This document shows positions 44,440 to 53,165 of a stretch of 64,000 nt of DNA, in pieces (within the stretch, counting starts at the first letter, position 1; each line of letters begins with the position of its first letter). The notes below the pieces were generated by a model that saw nothing but the letters and a program-made list of their open reading frames with translations, ran no database searches and was not told where the DNA came from. Position numbers and translations under genes: made by a program. Source of the stretch: Sinomonas atrocyanea (GTDB lineage: Bacteria > Actinomycetota > Actinomycetes > Actinomycetales > Micrococcaceae); the NCBI RefSeq assembly GCF_030811715.1, contig NZ_JAUSRH010000001.1, positions 434,001-498,000 on the forward strand. Direction: 5' to 3'.

Positions 44440-44467
44440 CGGGCCGGCTCCTCGGGGCCGGCCCGCA
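44440..44467 (+). terminator. Terminator of the purine permease gene
   Basis: GCGGGCCGGC and GCCGGCCCGC form a 10-bp stem with an 8-nt loop 22 bp past the stop. GTGTTCGTTTC follows, moderately T-rich. Confidence 0.8.
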
Positions 44468-44480
44468 GTGTTCGTTTCGC

Positions 44481-44538
44481 CCTCTCCTTCGGTCAGAGCC
44501 CCGGTCTACACCCCGGGGCTTTGACCGAAGGGGAGGGC
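44481..44538. repeat. 25-bp-stem hairpin upstream of FMN reductase
   Basis: The arms 44481-44505 and 44514-44538 pair along all 25 positions (two of them G-U wobbles) around an 8-nt loop. This is the second large hairpin after the permease gene. A partial sequence echo, GCCCGGGGCTGAAG, follows at about 44549. Confidence 0.85.
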
Positions 44539-44660
44539 TTCTTTCGGCCCGGGGCTGAAGCCTTTCGGCAGGCAGGGCCGCGGCCGTACGCTGACGACGG
44601 CGCCGCGGCCGTACCGCTTGCACCCCCACCTTCGGCGCCGGCACCGGAAGGACCACGCGA

Positions 44661-45227
44661 ATGGCCTATACCGTCGGCTACTTCATCGGCAGCCTGTCCC
44701 AGAAGTCGATCAACCGCACGCTGTCCAAGGCGCTCATCCGCCTGGCACCCGACTCGCTCGCCTTCGAGGAGATCCCCATCAGGGACCTCCCGCTCTACAA
44801 CCGGGATCTCGACGCCGACTACCCGCCCGAGGCCCGCGCCCTCAAGGAGGCGATCGAGCGCGTGGATGCCGTCCTGTTCATCACGCCCGAGTACAACCGG
44901 GACATGCCGGGCTCACTGAAGAACGCCATCGACTGGGCCTCACGCCCGTGGGGCACCAATTCGTTCAACCAGAAGCCCTCAGCCGTCATCGGAGCGTCGC
45001 CGGGCAAGATCGGGACGGCCCTCGCCCAGCAAAGCCTGCGGGCCGTCCTCTCGTTCTGCAACTCGCCGCAGATGAGCGCCCCGGAGGCGTACATCCAGTT
45101 CCTGCCCGGCGTCTTCAGCGAGGACGGCGAGGTGGGGGACGCGAGCACGGAGGAGTTCCTCCGCCACTACATGGAAGAGTTCGCGCTGTTCGTCGAGCGG
45201 GTGCTCACCGTGCTGCCCCGGGCCTGA
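44661..45227 (+). CDS. NADPH-dependent FMN reductase
   Basis: The 188-residue flavodoxin-fold protein has YFIGSLSQKSINRTLSKAL at the FMN phosphate loop, LYNRDLDADYPPEARALKEAI, and the family block FITPEYNRDMPGSLKNAIDWASRP near 75-98. It reduces FMN or quinones with NAD(P)H in the cytosol. GGAAGGA lies before the ATG. Its last 23 bp overlap the end of the convergent membrane-protein gene. CCGCGGCCGTAC is repeated at 44579 and 44604 in its upstream region. Confidence 0.9.
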   Translation: MAYTVGYFIGSLSQKSINRTLSKALIRLAPDSLAFEEIPIRDLPLYNRDLDADYPPEARALKEAIERVDAVLFITPEYNRDMPGSLKNAIDWASRPWGTNSFNQKPSAVIGASPGKIGTALAQQSLRAVLSFCNSPQMSAPEAYIQFLPGVFSEDGEVGDASTEEFLRHYMEEFALFVERVLTVLPRA

Positions 45228-45993
45228 GGCCGCCCTGCCGGCGCACGCCGAGGAGGGCCAGGACCCCCAGGGCAAGCCCAAGGGGAAGAGCGACGCTCGT
45301 CGCGCTGAGCCACGCCCCGACCCCTTGTCCGCCGTGGACGGCAGCGGTTCCAGCGGCCACTCCGGTCGCCGCAGAAGCCAGCAGGAAGGCCGCAGCGCCG
45401 AGCGCAGGGACGAGACCCGCTGGGAGGGGGACGTCCTTGGGCAGGATCCTCCACAAGGCCAGGAGCACGAGGCCGACCGCACCGAGGAACACCCGGCCCT
45501 CGACGACCTCGCCCCAATGGTGTTCGGCGGCTGCCTGGGCGCAGTCGAGCCCCGGATACGGTGCCTGCAGGACGGCGCAGCGCGCGGCTGTGTAGGCGAC
45601 TCCTGGCAGGTCGCCGGAGACGAACCCGGCGCCCCACAGCCGTCCGAAAACCTCGGAGAGCACGCCGCTGAGGCCCACGGCGATCGCTCCCATGGCGGCC
45701 AGTCCCACAGCGGGCCGCACGAGGGCGCGCAGCGGCAGGCAGCCGAGGGAGCGCAGCGGCGTCCGGAGCGCCGAGGTCGCGGACCCCACCGGCCCGAAGC
45801 GGCGCACGGCCTCCGCCTCGGCGTCCTCGGGGCTCAGGCCTTGGGCCATGAGGTGGCCGGCCGACTCGCGCAGGTGCGACTCCGCCTCGGCGAGCAGGCG
45901 GCGGGCGGCCGCGGGCTCGGAGTCCCGTGCCGCGGCGAAGAGTTCATCGAGGTAGCCGTCGATCGCGCCCGCATCTTCTGGCCGCGGGTTCAC
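45205..45993 (-). CDS. HAAS-type (permease prefix domain) membrane protein
   Basis: The 262-residue protein has an N-terminal helical HAAS-like domain (IDGYLDELFAAARDSEPAAARRLLAEAESHLRES region, about 10-70). About five hydrophobic spans follow. Such proteins are regularly coupled to PadR regulators, as here: the GTG at 45993 overlaps the PadR stop by four bases. Its role may be to influence the regulator or a transporter; the sequence does not say. Confidence 0.72.
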   Translation of the reverse strand: MNPRPEDAGAIDGYLDELFAAARDSEPAAARRLLAEAESHLRESAGHLMAQGLSPEDAEAEAVRRFGPVGSATSALRTPLRSLGCLPLRALVRPAVGLAAMGAIAVGLSGVLSEVFGRLWGAGFVSGDLPGVAYTAARCAVLQAPYPGLDCAQAAAEHHWGEVVEGRVFLGAVGLVLLALWRILPKDVPLPAGLVPALGAAAFLLASAATGVAAGTAAVHGGQGVGAWLSATSVALPLGLALGVLALLGVRRQGGLRPGAAR

Positions 45994-46313
45994 TGCGCCG
46001 CTCCGAGGACGCCGCGCACGGCCGAGGAGAATCCGTCCCACTCCCGTGTCCTGCGTTCGAGTTCCGCACGGCCCGCGGCGGTGAGGGCGTAGACCCGGCG
46101 GCGCGCCGGAGTGGCGTCGGCCCAGCGGCTCGCGACCCATCCGGCCGCCTCGAGCTTGTGGAGTGCAGGGTAGACCGAACCCTCCTGGAGCTCGAACTGC
46201 GCGCCGCTGCGCTGGTGGATGCGCGCGATGAGCGCGTACCCGTGCGCTTCTCCCACGCCGAGCGAAGCAAGGAGGAGGAGGTCAAGCTGTCCATTCACGC
46301 TGCTGCGTCCCAT
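45990..46313 (-). CDS. PadR-family transcriptional regulator
   Basis: The 107-residue winged-helix protein has QLDLLLLASLGVGEAHGYALIARI (7-30), the recognition region FELQEGSVYPALHKLEAAGWV (40-60) and a wing ARRRVYALTAAGRAEL. It is a minimal PadR-s1 type. The palindrome CCTAGA-CAA-TCTAGG directly before its start, overlapping the -10, suggests tight self-repression of the two-gene unit. Confidence 0.9.
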   Translation of the reverse strand: MGRSSVNGQLDLLLLASLGVGEAHGYALIARIHQRSGAQFELQEGSVYPALHKLEAAGWVASRWADATPARRRVYALTAAGRAELERRTREWDGFSSAVRGVLGAAQ

Positions 46314-46314
46314 A

Positions 46315-46329
46315 CCTAGACAATCTAGG
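46315..46329 (-). promoter_or_regulatory. PadR operator overlapping a leaderless -10
   Basis: CCTAGA-CAA-TCTAGG is a 6-bp-arm palindrome. The minus-strand -10 TAGATT (46327-46322) lies inside it, 8 nt before the ATG. Confidence 0.65.
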
Positions 46330-46354
46330 CTTACCTGCTCTGGCCCTGCAAGGG

Positions 46355-48469
46355 TCAGCGCGGCGCCGGGTCGTGGCGGAGGTACTCGCGCCGGAACGTC
46401 CCGGTGCCGGCGGTCAGCCCGCGCAGCTCGACGGCGTAGCGCAGCAGCTCGGCGTCGGGCACCTCGGCGCTGATCTCGGTCGTCTCGCCGGCGGACGTGG
46501 TCCCGGTGAGGCGCCCCCGCCGGGAGGAGAGGTCGCTCATGACCGCGCCCACGTAGTCGGCAGGGACGCTGATGGTCACCGCCGAGACCGGCTCGAGCAG
46601 CTGGATCCTTGCGGAGGCCGCCGCCTCGCGCAGCGCGAGGGCCCCGGCGGCCTGGAACGCGGCGTCGGACGAGTCGACGCTGTGCGTCTTGCCGCCCACG
46701 AGCGTCACCCGGATGTCCACCACGGGGAAGCCCTCCGCCACGCCTTTGGCCATCTGCGCGCGGACGCCCTTCTCGACGGACTCCACGAACGGCCTGGGGA
46801 TGGCGCCGCCCACGATCCGGTCGATGAACTCGAAGCCGGCGCCGCGCCCGAGTGGCTCGACCTCGATGTCGCAGATCGCATACTGGCCGTGGCCGCCGGA
46901 CTGTTTGACGTGCCGCCCATGCCCGGCCGCCGCAGCGGCGAACGTCTCGCGCAGGGGGGTGACGACGTCGACCGTCTGCAGCTTGACCCCCTGATCGCGC
47001 AGCCGGTCGAGCACCACCTCCGCGTGCGCCTCGCCCATGCACCACAGCACCAGCTGATGGGTCTCCGGGTTGCGCTCCACCCGCAGGGTCGGGTCTCCGG
47101 CGGCAACCTTCGCGAGGCTCTTGGCGAGCGCGTCCTCGTCGCCGTGGGAGGCGGCCTCGACGGCGACGGGCATGAGCGGCTCCGGCATCTCCCACGGCGC
47201 GACCAGGAGGGGCCTCTCGCGGGCGGAGACCGTGTCCCCCGTCTCCGCTCCCAGGCGCGCGACGGCGCAGAGGTCCCCGGCCACGGCGTACGGCGCGGCC
47301 TGCAGTGCCGCGCCGAACGGGGTGTAGAGGTGCCCGAGCCGCTCGTCGGAATCGTGGTCCGGGTGGCCGCGCTCGGCCAGACCGTGGCCCGCGACGTGGA
47401 CGGGCGTGTCCTCGCGCAGGGTGCCGGAGAAGAGCCGCACGAGGCAGACCCGGCCCAGGAACGGGTCCACGGTGGTCCGCACGACCTCGCCCACGAGGGG
47501 GCCGTCCGGATCGCAGCGCAGCCCCTTGACCGGCGCGCCCTCGAGGTCCGTGACCGGGGGCACGGCGTGCTCGACGGGGGACGGGAAGCCGCGCCCGATG
47601 ACCTCGAGGACCTCCGCGGTCCCGATGCCGGCGAGCGCAGAGGTGGGCACGACCGGGAAGAACGAGCCGCGGGCCACGGCCTTCTCGAGGTCGCCGATGA
47701 TCGTGTCCAGGCCGATGTCCTCGCCGCCCAGATAGCGGTCCATGAGGGTCTCGTCCTCGCTCTCGGCGATGATGCCCTCGATCAGGGCCCCGCGCGCACC
47801 GTCCCAGCCGCCGATCTCCTCGGCGGTGCCCGGGCGCATCTCGGGCGGCGTGCCCGGCAGCGCCGCCTCGCCCGGGTAGTCCGAGACCGTCCGGGTGAGC
47901 AGGCCGAGCAGGCCGGTCGGCGCGCCGCCGGACGCCATGGGGACGTAGAGCGGGAGCACGGACTCGCCGAATGCCGCCTGGCAGCGGGCGAGCGCGGCGT
48001 CGAAGTCCGCACGGGGGTGGTCGAGCTTGCTGACCACGACCGCGCGCGGCATCCGGACGCGCTCGCACTCGTCCCACAGGGCCACGGTCGCGGCGTCGAC
48101 CTCCTCGGCGGCCGAGACCACGAACAGGGCGGCGTCGGCCGCCCTGAGCCCCGCGCGGAGCTCGCCCACGAAGTCGGCGTACCCGGGAGTGTCCAGGAGG
48201 TTGACCTTGGTCTCCCCCGCCATCACCGGCGCCACAGACAGCGCCACCGAGCGCTGCTGGTGCACCGCGGCCGGGTCCGAGTCGCCCACGGTGGTGCCGT
48301 CCGCGATCGATCCCCTGCGCGCGATCGCCCCGGTCGAGGCGAGGATCGCCTCGAGGAGCGTGGTCTTCCCCGCGCCGGAGTGGCCCACGAGCACCACGTT
48401 CCGGATCAGCTCCGAACGGTCCGCCGCCGTGGGAGCCTTCGTGGACCCGTTGGTCCCTTTGCCCGACAT
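46355..48469 (-). CDS. Elongation factor G-like GTPase (EF-G2 group)
   Basis: The 704-residue translational GTPase has G1 GHSGAGKTT (near 28), G3 DTPGYADFVGEL (near 90) and a G4-type SKLD in VVVSKLDHPRADF. EF-G domains II-V follow, with VTPLRETFAAAAAGHGRHVKQSGGHGQYAICDIEVEP and GRLTGTTSAG near the C-terminus. It is shorter and more divergent than the main EF-G, and no ribosomal genes are near, so it is a paralogue. GGAGGAA precedes the ATG at 48469. Confidence 0.88.
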   Translation of the reverse strand: MSGKGTNGSTKAPTAADRSELIRNVVLVGHSGAGKTTLLEAILASTGAIARRGSIADGTTVGDSDPAAVHQQRSVALSVAPVMAGETKVNLLDTPGYADFVGELRAGLRAADAALFVVSAAEEVDAATVALWDECERVRMPRAVVVSKLDHPRADFDAALARCQAAFGESVLPLYVPMASGGAPTGLLGLLTRTVSDYPGEAALPGTPPEMRPGTAEEIGGWDGARGALIEGIIAESEDETLMDRYLGGEDIGLDTIIGDLEKAVARGSFFPVVPTSALAGIGTAEVLEVIGRGFPSPVEHAVPPVTDLEGAPVKGLRCDPDGPLVGEVVRTTVDPFLGRVCLVRLFSGTLREDTPVHVAGHGLAERGHPDHDSDERLGHLYTPFGAALQAAPYAVAGDLCAVARLGAETGDTVSARERPLLVAPWEMPEPLMPVAVEAASHGDEDALAKSLAKVAAGDPTLRVERNPETHQLVLWCMGEAHAEVVLDRLRDQGVKLQTVDVVTPLRETFAAAAAGHGRHVKQSGGHGQYAICDIEVEPLGRGAGFEFIDRIVGGAIPRPFVESVEKGVRAQMAKGVAEGFPVVDIRVTLVGGKTHSVDSSDAAFQAAGALALREAAASARIQLLEPVSAVTISVPADYVGAVMSDLSSRRGRLTGTTSAGETTEISAEVPDAELLRYAVELRGLTAGTGTFRREYLRHDPAPR

Positions 48470-48631
48470 GAGTTCCTCCTGCTCCTGCTCCCCAGCCGGC
48501 CGTGTCGTGTCCCCTATCCTGCCCCCGGCTCGGCCCTGAGGCGAGGGGGCGCTGGCACCGAATCCGGGGGCCCGGACATCAAGGGCCGCGGGCACTGGCG
48601 CACGCTCGGTCCGATGCTGTGTGCTGGGGGG

Positions 48632-49606
48632 ATGAACGAGCCCCTAGACATCCCGTGCGAGCCGTGGCTCGGCCGCAACGACGGAGACTCCGCGGAGCAC
48701 CGCCGCTGGTGGCAGGCCGTGCGGCCCTATGAGCCCGAGGCGCTCGCGGCGGCGGCGCACGACGGCGCCCGGTCCCGTCCCGCGGTGCTGCTCGGCTTCC
48801 GCTCGGAGGAGGGCGTGCGGCGCAACAAGGGCCGGCTCGGCGCCGCCGGGGGGCCCGCGGCGATCCGCGCGGCCCTCGGCCCGCTCGCCTTCCATCTCGA
48901 GCGCGAGGTGTTCGACGCGGGGGACGTCGCCGTGGCCACCGGCGGTGAAGGGCTCCCCGGAGACCTCGAAGGTGGCCAGGAGCGCTTCGGCGCCGCGCTC
49001 GCCGCGGCCCTCGACGCCGGGGCGCTCACGGTGGGGCTCGGCGGGGGCCACGAGACGGCGTACGCGAGCTACCTCGGGCTAGCGGAGTCGGAGCGCACCG
49101 GCGGGGCTCGGGTCGGAGTGCTCAATCTCGACGCCCACTTCGACCTGCGCAACGAGGAGCGGGCGACCTCCGGGACGCCGTTCCTCCAGATGGCCCGGGC
49201 CGAGGCGGCCGAGGGCCGCGAGCTGCAGTACGCGGTGCTGGGGATCTCGAAGCCGAACAACACGCGCGCCCTGTTCGAGCGGGCCGACGAGCTGCGCGTG
49301 CGCTACCTGCTGGACGAGTACACGACGCGCGAGACCGCCGAGTCGTTCGTCGAGGACTTCCTCGCCGATCTGGACGCGGTCTACCTCACGATCGACCTCG
49401 ATGTGCTGCCGGCCGCGGTGGCCCCGGGGGTGTCCGCGCCCGCTGCCGTGGGAGTGCCGCTCGAGGTGATCATCGCCGTCGTGCGCCGGATCGCTGCGAG
49501 CGGGAAGCTGCTCCACGCCGACATCGCCGAGCTGAACCCCGCCTTCGATCTCGACGGGCGCACCGCGCGGGTCGCGGCGCGGCTCGTGGACACCCTCCTC
49601 GGCTGA
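48632..49606 (+). CDS. hutG: Formimidoylglutamase (arginase family)
   Basis: The 324-residue ureohydrolase has the two-manganese ligands in GGGHE (His140), DAHFDLR (Asp167, His169, Asp171) and TIDLDVLP (near 260). It hydrolyses formimidoylglutamate to glutamate and formamide, the last step of histidine breakdown. It is divergent from the EF-G paralogue and 3.6 kb from hutHU. GGGGGG just before the ATG may act as the ribosome-binding site. Confidence 0.9.
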   Translation: MNEPLDIPCEPWLGRNDGDSAEHRRWWQAVRPYEPEALAAAAHDGARSRPAVLLGFRSEEGVRRNKGRLGAAGGPAAIRAALGPLAFHLEREVFDAGDVAVATGGEGLPGDLEGGQERFGAALAAALDAGALTVGLGGGHETAYASYLGLAESERTGGARVGVLNLDAHFDLRNEERATSGTPFLQMARAEAAEGRELQYAVLGISKPNNTRALFERADELRVRYLLDEYTTRETAESFVEDFLADLDAVYLTIDLDVLPAAVAPGVSAPAAVGVPLEVIIAVVRRIAASGKLLHADIAELNPAFDLDGRTARVAARLVDTLLG

Positions 49607-49617
49607 TGCGCGAGTGG

Positions 49618-50310
49618 CTACATCGCCTCCTTGATGCCCTTGCGGATGAGCCAGACGTTGGCCGGCCAGGCCGTCGCGAAGCCCACGACCATGCCGACCT
49701 GCATGAGGAACCAGTAGACCGGCGAGTCGGGGTGGAGGTGCGGTGAGGGGAAGAACACGAAGGCCATGAGGGCCATCCAGCCGAAGAGCCCGACCTCGAA
49801 GGCCGTCAGCGAGAGCACGTCCGCCTTCGCGGCCGCGGCGATGCCCTTCCTGAAGCCGAGACCGCGCATCGGGGCGATCGCGAAGTACTGGAACGCAAGC
49901 CCGAGGAGGACGGCCAGGACGTAGTCGCCGAGGTACTCGGCCCACAGTGCGGTGCCGGCGATCTGGAGCCCCAGCAGGAAGATGCCGGTCTCGGCGATGA
50001 TGTCGCCCAGCGTGCAGCCCGCGCCGCAGTGGCTCACGCCGACCGCGACCTGAGCCCAGAACGGCTTCTCCGGCGGCTCGTCGAGGCCGCGGTCCTCGAG
50101 CCACCGCGGGCTCGTGGTGCGCCCGTAGCGCCAGTGTCCCCACACCGCGACGGGCCCGAGGTAGAGGGCTGTGACGGGCCAGACGGCCTCCATCACGCGC
50201 ATCCTCAAGCGGTGGCCCCGCGCGTAGATGTCGACGAGGATGGCGGCGGCGCTCAGCCCCGCCGCCGCGAGGGCCGCCCACGCCAGGGAGGTCAGCCAGA
50301 TCGGTGCCAT
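49618..50310 (-). CDS. DUF4396 membrane protein
   Basis: The 230-residue protein has about six hydrophobic spans. It also has a distinctive Cys/His segment VAVGVSHCGAGCTLGDIIAET near residues 90-110, the DUF4396 hallmark that suggests metal binding or redox chemistry. The C-terminus is NVWLIRKGIKEAM. AAGGAG precedes the ATG at 50310. Its function is unknown. It lies 31 bp downstream of the ClC gene. Confidence 0.82.
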   Translation of the reverse strand: MAPIWLTSLAWAALAAAGLSAAAILVDIYARGHRLRMRVMEAVWPVTALYLGPVAVWGHWRYGRTTSPRWLEDRGLDEPPEKPFWAQVAVGVSHCGAGCTLGDIIAETGIFLLGLQIAGTALWAEYLGDYVLAVLLGLAFQYFAIAPMRGLGFRKGIAAAAKADVLSLTAFEVGLFGWMALMAFVFFPSPHLHPDSPVYWFLMQVGMVVGFATAWPANVWLIRKGIKEAM

Positions 50311-50341
50311 GATGCTCCTTTGCCCGCGGGGACGGTGGCGC

Positions 50342-52108
50342 TCAGGTCGAGGCCACGAGCCAGCGCAGAACGTGCTTCGTGTCGAGCCAGCCGGTGAGGA
50401 CCCCTTGACCGTCGACGACCGGGAGGCCATCGGTGTCAGCGGCCGCCAGCACGAGGTCCACCCCGGCTGAGAGCCCGTCGGCCTCCCGCAGGGCGCCCGC
50501 GGACTGGGCGAGGTCCCCCACGGTGAGCCCGGCGACGTCGTCGTCCTCGAGGCCCTCGGCGAGCACCGCCGCGGTGGCGACGCCGGCGAGCCTCCCCGCG
50601 CCGTCGACGACCGGGGCCGCCCGCGAGGCCGACTCGGCCAGCGCGGCGGCGGCCTCGCGGGCCGGCAGGGCCGCTGCGAGCGGCTGCGGGGGCGCGGTCA
50701 TCGCCTGGGCGACCGTGAGCCCGTGGAGCGCGTCCCTCTGCTGCGGCGCCGAGAGATCGATGCCTCGGCGGAGGAGCTTGCGCGTGTAGATCGTGTCGCG
50801 GCTGGCGAGGGCGGACACCGCGGTGGCGACGATGACGGCGAGCAGGAGCGGCAGGATGAGCGTGTACTCCCCGGTGAGCTCGAAGATGATGAGGCCCGCC
50901 GTGATCGCGGCCCGCGTCGAGCCCGCGAACACGGCGCCCATGCCCACGAGCGCGAACGCCCCCGTCTGCCCGGCGAGGGACGGCATGGCCGCTGCGGCGA
51001 TCTGGCCGAAGGCGGCCCCCGTCGTGGCGCCGATGAAGAGGGAGGGCGCGAAGACGCCGCCCGAGCCGCCGATGCCGATGGTGAGGCTCGTGGCCACGAC
51101 CTTCGCCACTGTGAGAAGCAGCAGGAACGGGAGGGCGTAGCGGCCGAGGATGCTGTTCTGGAGCACGGGATAGCCCACGCCGTACATCTGCGGGATCGCA
51201 AGGAGCAGGCAGCCGAGCAGGAGTCCGCCGACGGCCGGGCGCAGCCACTCGGGCCCGCGCCAGAGCCAGTCGCAGGCGTCCTCGATCGCATACAGGACCT
51301 TGGAGAAGAGCACGCCGACCCCGCCCGCCACGAGGCCGAGGACCGCGAAGACGAGCATCTCGCCGGGGTCCGAGACGGTGAAGGCGGGCAGGGGCAGGAA
51401 CGGGTAGTTGCCGAGCAGGGCGCGCCCGACCACCGAGGCGGCGATCGAGGAGAGCATGACGGCGGCGAAGGACCGGGCGGCGAAGTCGCGCAGGATGAGC
51501 TCGAGGGCGAAGAAGACGCCGGCGAGGGGCGCGTTGAACGTCGCGGCGATGCCGCCTGCGGCCCCGCACGCCACGAGGGTCCGCAGCTGCGACTCCGAGG
51601 ATCCCGCGAGCGTCCCCAAGCGCGAGCCGAGCGCCGAGCCGATCTGGACGATCGGCCCCTCGCGCCCCACCGAGCCTCCCGAGCCGATGGTGAGTGCGGA
51701 GGCGAGGGCCTTGACCACGGCGACGCGGCCCTTGATGCGCCCGCCCTTGCGCGCGACGGCGTACATGACCTCGGGAACACCGTGGCCGCGCGCCTCGCGG
51801 GCGAACCGGTGCACGAGGGGGCCGTAGACGAGGCCGCCGACGGCCGGGGCGAGGACGATGAACGCCGGCCCGAGCCACGGGACCCAGGGGTTCACCGGGT
51901 GCCCGGTGGTCGCCGCGTAGTCGGCCGTGCCGGAGAAGAGCTGCGTGGCACCGACGATGAGCCAGCGGAAGCCGACGGCCGCGAGGCCCGCGCCGAGGCC
52001 GACCAGCACGGCGAGGCCTACGAGGTACAGCGAGCCGACCCCGATCCGGTCTCCCACCGCGCTCGCGGCCGACCTCCAGCGGGCGCCGCGGACGGATGCA
52101 GACGGCAT
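50342..52108 (-). CDS. ClC-family chloride channel/antiporter with CBS domains
   Basis: The 588-residue protein has the ClC selectivity motifs GSGGSVGREGPIVQIGS (near 143) and GIGGSGGVFAPSLFIG (near 345), and a tandem CBS region from about 465 to the end. Whether it is a channel or a proton antiporter cannot be settled by eye. GGAGAGG lies before the ATG at 52108; a GTG two codons earlier is possible. It is divergent from the MarR gene. Confidence 0.9.
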   Translation of the reverse strand: MPSASVRGARWRSAASAVGDRIGVGSLYLVGLAVLVGLGAGLAAVGFRWLIVGATQLFSGTADYAATTGHPVNPWVPWLGPAFIVLAPAVGGLVYGPLVHRFAREARGHGVPEVMYAVARKGGRIKGRVAVVKALASALTIGSGGSVGREGPIVQIGSALGSRLGTLAGSSESQLRTLVACGAAGGIAATFNAPLAGVFFALELILRDFAARSFAAVMLSSIAASVVGRALLGNYPFLPLPAFTVSDPGEMLVFAVLGLVAGGVGVLFSKVLYAIEDACDWLWRGPEWLRPAVGGLLLGCLLLAIPQMYGVGYPVLQNSILGRYALPFLLLLTVAKVVATSLTIGIGGSGGVFAPSLFIGATTGAAFGQIAAAAMPSLAGQTGAFALVGMGAVFAGSTRAAITAGLIIFELTGEYTLILPLLLAVIVATAVSALASRDTIYTRKLLRRGIDLSAPQQRDALHGLTVAQAMTAPPQPLAAALPAREAAAALAESASRAAPVVDGAGRLAGVATAAVLAEGLEDDDVAGLTVGDLAQSAGALREADGLSAGVDLVLAAADTDGLPVVDGQGVLTGWLDTKHVLRWLVAST

Positions 52109-52142
52109 GGACACCTCTCCTCATGTGCAAGACAACAACAAT

Positions 52143-52154
52143 TGCATGAATGCA
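52143..52154. promoter_or_regulatory. Candidate MarR operator between marR and ClC gene
   Basis: TGCAT-GA-ATGCA is a 12-bp near-palindrome in an unusually A/T-rich 69-bp gap (CAACAACAATTGCATG). This position fits MarR autoregulation and control of the divergent ClC gene. Confidence 0.4.
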
Positions 52155-52177
52155 TGTTTCTTTCCGAAGAGGTTAGC

Positions 52178-52696
52178 ATGGGAGCCGTGGAAGACGAGAG
52201 GCATGAGGCGGGCCGGGAGACGGCCGGAGGAGCTCCGGAGGGCGCCGACGCCGACGTCGAGGCGGTCATCAGGGCGTCCAGGGCCCTCCTGGGAGTCATC
52301 GCCACCTCGGTCACCGAGGCGCTCGAGACCGTCACGCTCCCGCAGTTCCGGGTGCTCGTGGTGCTCGCGAGCTCGGGGCCGCTGCCCATCGGCGCCGTCG
52401 CCGCCCGCCTGAACGCCGTGCCGTCCACGTTCAGCCGCTTCCTGGACCGGATGGAGGATGCGGGCCTCGTCGCGCGCAGCCCCAGCCCCGGGAGCCGGCG
52501 CGAGATCCTCGTGCAGCTGGCGGACAAGGGCGCCCGGATCGTCCACGAGGCCACGCAGCGCCGCCGGGAGTCGACAGCGGAGATCCTCGGCCGGCTCGGG
52601 CCGTCGGAGCGCGCCGCGCTCGTCGCGGCACTGGACACCTTCTCGGCGGCGGCCGGCGAGCCCTCGCCCGAGACGCTGCTCACGATGGGGCTCTGA
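52178..52696 (+). CDS. MarR-family regulator
   Basis: The 172-residue protein has a winged helix: PQFRVLVVLASSGPLPIGAVAARL, then recognition helix STFSRFLDRMEDAGLVARS and wing SRREILVQLADKG. Dimerisation helices lie at both ends. AGAGG is upstream of the ATG at 52178. The likely target is its own promoter and the divergent ClC gene. Confidence 0.88.
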   Translation: MGAVEDERHEAGRETAGGAPEGADADVEAVIRASRALLGVIATSVTEALETVTLPQFRVLVVLASSGPLPIGAVAARLNAVPSTFSRFLDRMEDAGLVARSPSPGSRREILVQLADKGARIVHEATQRRRESTAEILGRLGPSERAALVAALDTFSAAAGEPSPETLLTMGL

Positions 52697-52721
52697 CGGA
52701 CGGGCTCCGCCCGGCACGCAG

Positions 52722-52757
52722 AGGGGCCCGCACCGGTAGGTGCGGGCCCCTTTCGTT
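52722..52757 (+). terminator. Terminator of the MarR gene
   Basis: An 11-bp stem AGGGGCCCGCA/TGCGGGCCCCT with an 8-nt loop is followed by TTTCGTT. It sits between converging genes. Confidence 0.85.
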
Positions 52758-52796
52758 GCGAGCCTCTGCGAGGCAGCCGCAGCGGCGAGCGGTGGC

Positions 52797-53033
52797 TCAG
52801 CCGCGGCGGACGATCACTCCGTCCGACTTGAGGCACAGCTGGCGGTCCTGCGGGCCCTGCGGGAGGATCCACAGGACGTTCCCACTGAGGGAGACCTCCT
52901 CGACCGTGCCGCGGCCCACGACCTGCGCGTGCCGGACCACTTCGACGACCTCTCCCACTGCGAGTTCGGCCCAGTTCTCCACCGGTGCCTGATACGCGCC
53001 GCGCCGGGAAAGTACCGCTCCACGTGCCTTCAT
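52797..53033 (-). CDS. Small unknown protein, 78 residues
   Basis: The protein MKARGAVLSRRGAYQAPVEN... is soluble and beta-rich, with repeated hydrophobic-valine stretches (VGEVVEVVRHAQVVGRGTVEEV, then GNVLWILPQGPQDRQLCL), suggesting a small barrel. AAGAGG lies before the ATG at 53033. No family is recognised. Confidence 0.6.
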   Translation of the reverse strand: MKARGAVLSRRGAYQAPVENWAELAVGEVVEVVRHAQVVGRGTVEEVSLSGNVLWILPQGPQDRQLCLKSDGVIVRRG

Positions 53034-53165
53034 TGCCTCTTCACTCCCTTGTGCAGAAACCTGCTGCCCGTTGATGTGCTGTGATGCAGGCCACGTCTCC
53101 ATGGCCCCAGTGTGGTCCGCGTCATCGCGGATACCTCTTTCTATCGGCTTCCCCGGCGCGTCGCC

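Noticed and set aside
45205-45227. Tail-to-tail overlap of the FMN reductase and HAAS-type genes as a sign of a wrong stop
   Set aside because: Both C-termini look natural and short convergent overlaps are common in compact genomes.
48560-48579. GAATCC...CCCGGACA upstream of hutG as a third IclR site
   Set aside because: The two halves are 5 bp further apart than in the matching sites, so the resemblance is too weak to call.
46373-48631. Long plus-strand open frame opposite the EF-G paralogue that runs into hutG
   Set aside because: Only the part from 48632 encodes a recognisable protein; the rest is the antisense shadow of the GTPase gene.
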